Assembly (NCBI GenBank): GCA_900556365.1
Contig: USOG01000111.1
Coordinates: forward strand, 1 to 5,103
DNA from: an uncultured Collinsella sp.
GTDB taxonomy: Bacteria; Actinomycetota; Coriobacteriia; Coriobacteriales; Coriobacteriaceae
Reading direction: 5' to 3'
DNA: 5,103 bases
Position 1 is the first letter of the stretch. Each line of letters starts with the position of its first letter. The notes beneath the pieces are model-generated. The model was not told where the DNA came from and ran no database searches. It saw only the letters and a program-made list of their open reading frames with translations. The translations under genes and the position numbers were made by a program. Below are positions 1 to 4,184 of the stretch, one piece after another.

Positions 1-113
1 AACCTAATAGTTTATCAGGTACCGACCGTTGGGCAAGAAAAGCCTTGACGCGATTGAGTTTTTGGAGTAGCAAAGTTATTCGACAGAAAACACGCAGGTA
101 GATGTATGTGTAT

Positions 114-127
114 CGAACATCTGTTCA
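114..127 (-). promoter_or_regulatory. Candidate LexA (SOS) operator
   Basis: The sequence is CGAAC-ATCT-GTTCA. It matches the Gram-positive/actinobacterial LexA consensus CGAAC-N4-GTTCG at every conserved position but the last. It lies directly downstream of a leftward -10 element and covers the predicted transcription start near 121, which is where a repressor would block initiation. To the right is only the 3' end of galU on the opposite strand, so the regulated gene must be leftward and outside the window. Seen: the near-consensus palindrome. Inferred: LexA binding. Confidence 0.55.
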
Positions 128-146
128 TATATTTTCTGTGAACAGA
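120..146. repeat. 8-bp perfect inverted repeat beside the SOS box
   Basis: TCTGTTCA (120-127) and TGAACAGA (139-146) are perfect inverted copies separated by 11 bp. The left arm is shared with the right half of the LexA-like box, so the region holds three GAAC/GTTC half-sites in 32 bp. It could be a third repressor half-site or a small hairpin. No T-run follows on the plus strand, so it is not a plus-strand terminator. Confidence 0.45.
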
Positions 147-156
147 GAGCCGGCAA
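128..156 (-). promoter_or_regulatory. Leftward sigma-70-like promoter for an off-window gene
   Basis: On the minus strand a -35 element TTGCCG (151-156) is followed after 17 bp by a -10 element AATATA (128-133). The LexA-like box abuts the -10. Transcription would start near 121 and run off the left edge with at least about 120 nt of leader. No ATG start with a Shine-Dalgarno sequence is visible before the edge. Both hexamers are imperfect, so the call depends partly on the operator beside it. Confidence 0.4.
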
Positions 157-169
157 TCGCAGCTCTTAT

Positions 170-200
170 AAAAAACGGGCGCGAACCGAGGCCCGCGCCC
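170..200 (-). terminator. Rho-independent terminator of galU
   Basis: On the minus strand GGGCGCG pairs with CGCGCCC (177-183 with 194-200; 7 bp, 10-nt loop), followed by G and then six T residues (175-170). It begins 22 bp past the galU stop codon, in the right orientation. No T-run lies on the other side, so it should work leftward only. Confidence 0.85.
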
Positions 201-222
201 GTAAATGTCGATGTCCGAAGGC

Positions 223-1131
223 TTACTTGCGCATCAATCCACCGCGCTCGTCGATGGCGTCCCAGAAGGCATCGGCAAAGCGGGGATCGCTTGCAGCCAT
301 GAGGGCGTTGGTGGCCATCCAGCCAGAGGGAGTGCCGGTATCGTAGCCCGACAGCGGGTCGATGACGACGGCATACATGGCCTCACGGTCGAGCGAACGG
401 GCCATGGCGTCGGTGAGCTGGATCTCGCCGCCCTTGCCGGCCTGCTGATCTGCCAGCAGGTCCATGACCAGCGGGCTCAGCAGGTAGCGACCGACGATGT
501 ACAGGTTAGACGGAGCCGCCTCGGGAGCGGGCTTCTCGACCAGACCGCCGATACGCCAGACGGCGCCCGGCTCTGCATCGGCAACGTCCTCGGCGCCCTC
601 GAGCGAACCGACGCGCTCGCCGGCGATAACGCCGTAGCGGCTGACTTCCTCGGGCGAGCAAGCAGCGACGGCGATAACCGAAGCTCCACCGTGCTCCTTG
701 GAAACGGCGAGCATCTTGTCGCAGATGTCGCGATTAGGCACAACGTAGTCACCCAGAAGAACTAGGAAGTTCTCCCCTGCCACGGCGTCGGCAGCAGAGC
801 GGATAGCATGGCCGAGGCCCTTGGGCTCGTACTGATAACGGAAGTCGACCGGCATACCGCCAGCGTGGGCGACGGCATCGGCATAGGCGTTCTTGCCGCG
901 CTCGCGCAGCAGGTTCTCGAGCGAGCGATCGGGCTGGAAGTAGTTCAGCAGCTCGGGCTTACCGGGAGAAGTAACGATGATGGCGTCGTCGACTTCCTCG
1001 GGGTCGAGCGCCTCCTCGACGACGTACTGAATGACGGGCTTGTCGAGCACCGGCAGCATCTCTTTGGGCGTGCACTTGGTGCCAGGCAGAAAACGCGTGC
1101 CAAGACCGGCGGCGGGGATGATTGCCTTCAT
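223..1131 (-). CDS. galU: UTP--glucose-1-phosphate uridylyltransferase
   Basis: This 302-residue cytoplasmic enzyme makes UDP-glucose from UTP and glucose-1-phosphate, feeding cell-envelope polysaccharide and galactose metabolism. The length matches the bacterial GalU/GtaB family. Visible motifs are the N-terminal nucleotide-binding loop AAGLGTRFLPGTK (residues 7-19) followed by PKEMLPVLDKP, the uridine-site motif GLGHAI (105-110), LLGD (125-128), RYGVI (165-169), the LVEKP lysine motif (197-201), GRY (214-216) and GGEIQLTDA (234-242). The second acidic residue often seen after LLGD is replaced here by Tyr. The frame stays open to an ATG at 1215. I chose the ATG at 1131 because the family starts with the MKAIIPAAG strand and because AGGA (1144-1147) precedes it. 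The gene is monocistronic, with its own promoter and terminator. Function is secure; the exact sugar phosphate preference is inferred from family. Confidence 0.95.
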   Translation of the reverse strand: MKAIIPAAGLGTRFLPGTKCTPKEMLPVLDKPVIQYVVEEALDPEEVDDAIIVTSPGKPELLNYFQPDRSLENLLRERGKNAYADAVAHAGGMPVDFRYQYEPKGLGHAIRSAADAVAGENFLVLLGDYVVPNRDICDKMLAVSKEHGGASVIAVAACSPEEVSRYGVIAGERVGSLEGAEDVADAEPGAVWRIGGLVEKPAPEAAPSNLYIVGRYLLSPLVMDLLADQQAGKGGEIQLTDAMARSLDREAMYAVVIDPLSGYDTGTPSGWMATNALMAASDPRFADAFWDAIDERGGLMRK

Positions 1132-1153
1132 GTTATTCAAAGATCCTTTCGCA

Positions 1154-1191
1154 GGCGCAAAAGCGCCCCATGCGTGCGGCACACAGCCGCA
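1154..1191 (-). other. Two hairpins in the galU 5' leader
   Basis: Minus-strand RNA can form TGCGGC-TGTGT-GCCGCA (1175-1191, 6 bp) and GGCGC-TTTT-GCGCC (1154-1167, 5 bp). The second ends four bases upstream of the GAAAGGA ribosome-binding site (1144-1150). Neither is followed by a U-tract, so they are not terminators. They may protect the mRNA or tune access to the Shine-Dalgarno sequence. The structures are seen; the role is inferred. Confidence 0.4.
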
Positions 1192-1227
1192 GACCAAATT
1201 GCGATACACAAGCATCTTACCGCTGGA

Positions 1228-1255
1228 ACTATATGTCGCTACAAGGCAGAGACAA
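1228..1255 (-). promoter_or_regulatory. Candidate galU promoter
   Basis: The minus strand carries TTGTCT (1250-1255) and TATAGT (1228-1233) separated by 16 bp. A start near 1221 would give a leader of about 90 nt that includes the two hairpins. It is the best -35/-10 pair in the gap between galU and the rplL terminator. The spacer is 1 bp shorter than the optimum. Confidence 0.5.
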
Positions 1256-1272
1256 TTCTTCAGCAGGTCAAC

Positions 1273-1306
1273 GCAAATTATTGCTCGAATGGTGCAATTT
1301 TATTGC
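1273..1306. repeat. Two tandem GCAA-type palindromes upstream of galU
   Basis: GCAA-ATTA-TTGC (1273-1284) and GCAAT-TTT-ATTGC (1294-1306) are two similar palindromes whose starts lie 21 bp apart, about two helical turns. Relative to the predicted galU start they fall near -52 to -63 and -73 to -85, the usual place for an activator or for an AT-rich upstream element. No known regulator is assigned. The rest of the gene-free stretch 1132-1380 holds only the promoter and leader listed separately. Confidence 0.35.
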
Positions 1307-1380
1307 CCAACGGCAGGGCGCCCGATACGACGCAAATCACAGAACATGGCAGCTTGAGCAACCGATGTCGAGGGACCGAA

Positions 1381-1418
1381 AAACAAAAAAGACGGGGCTC
1401 GCAATGCGAACCCCGTCT
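1381..1418 (-). terminator. Rho-independent terminator of rplJ-rplL
   Basis: On the minus strand an 8-bp GC-rich stem AGACGGGG/CCCCGTCT (1390-1397 with 1411-1418) carries an inner stem TCGC/GCGA (1399-1402 with 1406-1409) across a single mismatch. It is followed by a T-run (1389-1385, then more T after one G). It begins about 28 bp past the rplL stop codon and separates the ribosomal operon from galU. Confidence 0.9.
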
Positions 1419-1445
1419 GCAAAGAAATCTGGCGAGAAAGCCTGA

Positions 1446-1823
1446 TTACTTGAGGGTGACAGCAGCGCCAGCAGCCTCGAGCTTCTCCTTGGCAGCCTCG
1501 GCGTCCTCCTTCTTGGCACCCTCGAGAACAGCCTTGGGAGCGCCCTCGACGACCTCCTTGGCCTCCTTCAGACCAAGGTTGGTGAGCTCACGGACGGCCT
1601 TGATGACCTGGATCTTGTTGTCGCCGAAGCCCTCGAGCACGACGTCAAACTCGGTCTTCTCCTCGGCCTCAGCAGCGCCAGCAGCGGGAGCGGCGACAAC
1701 AGCGGCAGGAGCAGCGGCGGAAACGCCGAAGGTGTCCTCGATAGCCTTGACGAGCTCGGAAGCCTCGAGAAGGGTCATTTCCTTAAGAGCATCGATGATC
1801 TCATCGGTGGTAAGCTTAGCCAT
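1446..1823 (-). CDS. rplL: 50S ribosomal protein L7/L12
   Basis: This 125-residue stalk protein of the large subunit binds as dimers to L10 and recruits translational GTPases. Family architecture is complete: an N-terminal dimerisation and L10-binding helical domain (about residues 1-34), an Ala/Pro-rich flexible hinge (about 35-55), and the C-terminal factor-binding domain (about 56-125). The last starts with KTEFDV and contains the conserved segment [20 protein letters not shown] (70-89), with a typical GAAVTLK-like end. The frame is open to 1856. I chose the ATG at 1823 because it gives the family start [10 protein letters not shown] and has AAAGGA (1831-1836) 7 bp upstream; the longer N-terminus has no family counterpart. 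It is second in the rplJ-rplL operon, 102 bp after rplJ, and followed by a strong terminator instead of rpoB. Confidence 0.97.
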   Translation of the reverse strand: MAKLTTDEIIDALKEMTLLEASELVKAIEDTFGVSAAAPAAVVAAPAAGAAEAEEKTEFDVVLEGFGDNKIQVIKAVRELTNLGLKEAKEVVEGAPKAVLEGAKKEDAEAAKEKLEAAGAAVTLK

Positions 1824-1841
1824 TTCTAAGTCCTTTCGGTT

Positions 1842-1910
1842 TCCGTGTCTGTGCACGGAGATCAGTTAAAACACGGCGCGAATGCGCCAGGGGTGCGGCG
1901 TTGCCGCCGC
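1842..1910 (-). other. Three consecutive hairpins between rplJ and rplL
   Basis: In transcription order the 102-nt spacer can form GCGGCG-GCAA-CGCCGC (1895-1910, GNRA tetraloop), GGCGC-ATTC-GCGCC (1875-1888) followed by GTGTTTT, and TCCGTG-CACAGA-CACGGA (1842-1859) just before the rplL Shine-Dalgarno (AAAGGA, 1831-1836). All stems are perfect. The middle one resembles a weak terminator. In well-studied bacteria L7/L12 is made in about four-fold excess over L10, and structured spacers could help set that ratio by processing or by translational control. That role is inferred here. Confidence 0.5.
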
Positions 1911-1925
1911 GGGTGAAAACAGCGA

Positions 1926-2447
1926 CTAGGCTGCCTTCTGCTCGGAGACCTGCTGGATCGAACGAGCGAGACCAGAGGAAACGCCGTTGACGCAGACAGC
2001 GATGTCGCGAGCGAAACCGGAGATGAGACCGGCGATCTGGCCGAGAAGCTGATCCTTGGTGGGCAGCTCGGCGATAGCCTTAACATCATCAGCGGAAACG
2101 GCCTTGCCGTCGGAGATACCGCCCTTGATCTCAAGGACGCCCTTGGACTTAGCGGAGAAGTCCTTAAGGGCCTTAGCGGCCTCGACCGGCTCGGACTCGT
2201 AGAACACATAAGCGACGGGGCCGGCGAGGATCTCGTCGATCTCGGGCTGCTCCTGGTTCTTGAGGGCGATCTTGACCAGGTTGTTCTTGTAGACCTTCAT
2301 CTCGGCGCCGCACTCGCGAAGCTGATGACGCAGCTCCTGAGCCTGCTTAACCGTCAGACCGTTGTAGTTGACGACGAACAGACCGGCGTTCTCGGCGATA
2401 CGGGACTCGATCTCTGCAACCTTGTCGATTTTGTACTGCTGGGGCAT
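1926..2447 (-). CDS. rplJ: 50S ribosomal protein L10
   Basis: This 173-residue base of the ribosomal stalk binds 23S rRNA through its N-terminal domain and carries L7/L12 dimers on its C-terminal helix. It also acts as autorepressor of its own mRNA in other bacteria. Length is normal for L10. Visible family segments are VNYNGLTV (26-33), the RNA-binding KVYKNNLVKIA (51-61), GPVAYVF (76-82) and LPTKDQLLGQIAG (128-140). An amphipathic C-terminal segment (about 145-170) fits the L7/L12-binding helix. The start at 2447 is fixed by the strong GGAGG (2456-2460) 8 bp upstream. It is first in rplJ-rplL and preceded by a long leader with L10-leader motifs and a terminator hairpin. The usual upstream neighbours rplK-rplA are absent; an unrelated aminotransferase gene lies upstream. 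Confidence 0.97.
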   Translation of the reverse strand: MPQQYKIDKVAEIESRIAENAGLFVVNYNGLTVKQAQELRHQLRECGAEMKVYKNNLVKIALKNQEQPEIDEILAGPVAYVFYESEPVEAAKALKDFSAKSKGVLEIKGGISDGKAVSADDVKAIAELPTKDQLLGQIAGLISGFARDIAVCVNGVSSGLARSIQQVSEQKAA

Positions 2448-2455
2448 GAATTACA

Positions 2456-2460
2456 CCTCC
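2456..2460 (-). promoter_or_regulatory. Strong ribosome-binding site of rplJ
   Basis: The minus strand reads GGAGG, followed by 8 bp to the ATG. It is the closest to the full anti-16S complement of any site in the window; the other genes use the weaker GAAAGGA form. This fits a highly expressed ribosomal protein gene. Confidence 0.85.
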
Positions 2461-2512
2461 TCGAATTCTTTCCGGGCACGGTCCGCCACAAGGACGTGAC
2501 GGGGGCATGTCC

Positions 2513-2549
2513 AAAAAGAAAGCCCCCGCGCTGCATGAGCGACGGGGGC
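2513..2549 (-). terminator. Leader terminator (attenuator) upstream of rplJ
   Basis: On the minus strand GCCCCCG pairs with CGGGGGC (2543-2549 with 2522-2528). The stem extends inward by CGCT/AGCG (2538-2541 with 2529-2532) around one bulged base, with a 5-nt loop. TTTCTTTTT follows (2521-2513). It is a strong intrinsic terminator placed after the rplJ promoter and before rplJ, so unregulated it would block the operon. It therefore most likely works as an attenuator, as established for the Bacillus subtilis rplJL leader under L10(L12)4 control. Confidence 0.75.
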
Positions 2550-2574
2550 GAGAAGACATATCTACTCGACCACC
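2543..2574 (-). promoter_or_regulatory. Possible antiterminator in the rplJ leader
   Basis: The leader segment GGTGGTCGAG (2565-2574) can pair with CTCGCCCCCG (2543-2552), using CGAG/CTCG plus GG/CC pairs around a bulged U and a mismatch, with a 12-nt loop. The 3' partner is the 5' arm of the terminator, and the 5' partner is the conserved end of the L10-leader motif. Protein bound to the leader would thus free the terminator. The pairing is imperfect; the mechanism is inferred by analogy. Confidence 0.4.
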
Positions 2575-2640
2575 TCGGCTGGCGGGATGTCCCATTAAGC
2601 TCGCGGGCGATGCCCGTTTGCACCGGCTGTCTCTGGCAGC
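2568..2640 (-). ncRNA. Ribosomal protein L10 leader RNA
   Basis: Reading the minus strand, the segments AGACAGCCGGTGC (2632-2620), CTTAATGGGA (2599-2590) and GCCGAGGTGGT (2579-2569) occur in the order and approximate spacing of the conserved L10 leader. In that cis-regulatory RNA, L10(L12)4 binds a kink-turn-like element. A small hairpin, CGGGC-ATC-GCCCG, lies between the first two segments. The element sits between the promoter and the attenuator of rplJ. Recognition is by remembered consensus, not by a covariance-model search; the exact boundaries are approximate. Confidence 0.7.
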
Positions 2641-2663
2641 GGATTCGTGCGTGAACCGAAAGT

Positions 2664-2692
2664 ATTATGGCGGGGACCCCGGCGTCGGTCAA
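2664..2692 (-). promoter_or_regulatory. rplJ-rplL promoter
   Basis: The minus strand shows TTGACC (2687-2692), a 17-bp spacer, then CATAAT (2664-2669). Each hexamer matches the sigma-70 consensus at 5 of 6 positions. Initiation near 2657 gives a leader of about 210 nt that contains the L10 leader and the attenuator. The -35 hexamer lies within the outer arm of the large inverted repeat. Confidence 0.75.
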
Positions 2693-2902
2693 CGGCAACC
2701 CTGGCTGCACACAATTCCACCATCTCGGTCGCGCCGCCAAAGGCCAGGCGCAAGCTTTTCGCTCGGTCAGGTCCTGGGCTCGCACGAAGAGCACATTTAG
2801 TGCTCTTCGGCTCGTGCGGAATCTACGAAAAGCTTGCGCCTGGCCTTTGGCGGCGCGACCTGTGTTGACTTTGGGGCAGCCAGGGTTGCCGTTGGCCGGC
2901 GC
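2682..2902. repeat. Large nested inverted repeat: two head-to-head element copies
   Basis: Outer arms 2682-2708 and 2876-2902 match at 25 of 27 positions, with 18 bp perfect next to the inside. Inner arms 2727-2761 and 2826-2860 are perfect over 35 bp. The centre pairs CGAAGAGCAC (2785-2794) with GTGCTCTTCG (2800-2809) around ATTTA. The parts between the arms differ in sequence and length (18 versus 15 nt, and 23 versus 16 nt). The whole reads as two inverted copies (2682-2794 plus, 2800-2902 minus) of one modular element of 103-113 bp. No transposase or open frame is associated. It could be a dispersed intergenic palindrome (REP/MITE-like), a structured RNA or a transcription barrier behind the aminotransferase gene. 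Confidence 0.85.
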
Positions 2903-2904
2903 GC

Positions 2905-2931
2905 CCCACGCATAACCCTTATGTCGGTGGG
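2905..2931 (-). other. Hairpin downstream of the aminotransferase gene
   Basis: CCCAC pairs with GTGGG (2905-2909 with 2927-2931), enclosing a perfect CATAA/TTATG stem (2911-2915 with 2919-2923) with a 3-nt loop. It lies 24 bp beyond the aminotransferase stop codon. No U-tract follows on the minus strand, so it is at most a weak terminator or an mRNA 3'-end stabiliser, possibly acting with the large repeat just beyond. Confidence 0.4.
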
Positions 2932-2954
2932 CTGATGTGTTGCGTCCCTGAGGA

Positions 2955-4091
2955 CTACAAGGTCGAAATGAAGGTGGACAGGCGGTGGAGGCCTTCGTCC
3001 AGGTTTTCGTCGGAGACGCAATAGCTTAGGCGGATGTGGCCTTCGGTTCCGAAGCAGTTTCCGGGGACTAGGGCTACGTTTGCCTCTTTGATGGCTTTGA
3101 TGCAGAAGTCTTCGCTTGTTAGGCCGAACTTTTTGATGCTCGGGAAAGTGTAGAAGGCTCCTGCGGGCTCTACTACGTCGAGGCCCATGGCGTCTAAGGC
3201 TACGAGTACGCGTTCGCGGCGGGCTCGGTAGACTTTGAGCATGGGGGTTGGGTCGACGGTGAGGGCTCGAGCTGCAGCGTCCATCTCAAATGAAACGGCG
3301 CTCGATACTAAGTATTGGTGGGCCTTTGCGATCTCGGCGATGACGGGTGCCGCCGCTGCGAGCCAGCCCAGGCGCCAGCCGGTCATAGCCCAGGGCTTGG
3401 AGAAGCTCTCGATGACTACCGTCTGCTCACGCAGCTCCGGGTGGCGCTGGGCAAAGCGCTCGTAGCCATCCACATAGACCAGACGGTTGTACACGTCGTC
3501 GCAGACCACGTAGATGCCCGCCTGCTCCGCCACGTGTGCCACGGCGTCGAGCGATGCCGCGTTGAGGATACAGCCCGTAGGATTGTTGGGCGAGCAGATG
3601 ACGATGGCCTTGGTCGCCGGTGTCACGCAGGCACGAAGCGCTTCCTCATCAATCTGAAATTGCGCAGGCTCCGTATCCAAAAAGACTGCTTTGGCGTGGT
3701 TGGCCACGACGATGCTCTCGTACAGGCCAAAGGCAGGCGTGGGAATAATAACCTCGTCGCCGGGGTTGAGCATGGCCATAAACGTAGCCGACAGGGCCTC
3801 GGTCGCACCATCGGTCAGGATGACCTCGTCGGCCGAATACGTAAGGCCCGCGTCGCCCATATATGCGGACAGCGTCTCGCGCAGGGCGGGGCGACCGTTG
3901 TTGGGCGGATAGTGCGTGTCACCGCGGTCCAGTGCGGCGGTCACCTCGGCGCTAATCACATCGGGCGTGGGAAAATCGGGCTCGCCAAGCGCAAGCGCGA
4001 TGCACCCCGGGTGCTGGGCGGCGAGCGCGTTGATTCGGCGGATACCGGAGGGCTTGAGCGTGGCAAGCGAGGTATTCATGGGCAGTCGCAT
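2955..4091 (-). CDS. Class I/II PLP-dependent aminotransferase
   Basis: This 378-residue cytoplasmic fold-type I transaminase probably moves an amino group between an amino acid and a 2-oxo acid. Catalytic residues are all present: GATEA (95-99, cofactor phosphate loop), SPNNPTG with Asn170, Asp198 and Tyr201 in DDVY, the Schiff-base Lys232 in SFSKPWAMTGWR with Arg240, and substrate-carboxylate Arg354 in HIRLSY. Length is typical of aspartate/aromatic-type subgroup I enzymes. Substrate cannot be fixed from sequence alone, so no symbol is given. The start at 4091 has AAAGGA ending 5 bp upstream; a second ATG at 4079 lacks suitable spacing. The 3' third uses more A-ending codons (CTA, GTA, GGA, CGA) than the 5' part. 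It is divergent from the next gene over a 93-bp gap, in which I found no convincing promoter for either side. Confidence 0.93.
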   Translation of the reverse strand: MRLPMNTSLATLKPSGIRRINALAAQHPGCIALALGEPDFPTPDVISAEVTAALDRGDTHYPPNNGRPALRETLSAYMGDAGLTYSADEVILTDGATEALSATFMAMLNPGDEVIIPTPAFGLYESIVVANHAKAVFLDTEPAQFQIDEEALRACVTPATKAIVICSPNNPTGCILNAASLDAVAHVAEQAGIYVVCDDVYNRLVYVDGYERFAQRHPELREQTVVIESFSKPWAMTGWRLGWLAAAAPVIAEIAKAHQYLVSSAVSFEMDAAARALTVDPTPMLKVYRARRERVLVALDAMGLDVVEPAGAFYTFPSIKKFGLTSEDFCIKAIKEANVALVPGNCFGTEGHIRLSYCVSDENLDEGLHRLSTFISTL

Positions 4092-4184
4092 GGCGTTCCT
4101 TTCGTAAGGGTTGCACTAGGATAGCGCGGCGGGGCGCCACCAGACGGTGTAACCTAAACGGAAACGAGCCGGAAAGGAGATGGC

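Noticed and set aside
1132..1215. N-terminal extension of galU to the ATG at 1215
   Set aside because: The extension covers the leader hairpins and the Shine-Dalgarno of the family start at 1131, and has no counterpart in GalU proteins.
1824..1856. N-terminal extension of rplL to the ATG at 1856
   Set aside because: It would place the AAAGGA ribosome-binding site inside the gene; L7/L12 proteins begin at the [13 protein letters not shown] start at 1823.
808..1869. Plus-strand frame of 353 codons
   Set aside because: It runs antisense to galU and rplL and across two intergenic regions and a terminator. It has Ser/Ala-rich shadow composition and no ribosome-binding site.
2507..2800. Plus-strand frame of 97 codons, and other short frames at 2647-3021
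   Set aside because: They arise from the inverted repeat, which repeats peptide shadows on both strands, and from the antisense of the rplJ leader. No Shine-Dalgarno or family signal is present.
2682..2902. The large inverted repeat as an insertion sequence or a CRISPR array
   Set aside because: There is no transposase frame between the arms, and the repeats are inverted, not regularly spaced direct repeats.
3315..4124. Plus-strand frame of 269 codons
   Set aside because: It is antisense to the aminotransferase gene, whose catalytic residues are all in place. It has no motif of its own.
4092..4184. Divergent promoters between the aminotransferase and flavodoxin-like genes
   Set aside because: They must exist, but the possible hexamers (for example TTGCAC on plus, TTACAC and TATCCT on minus) have no acceptable spacing partner, so no site is annotated.
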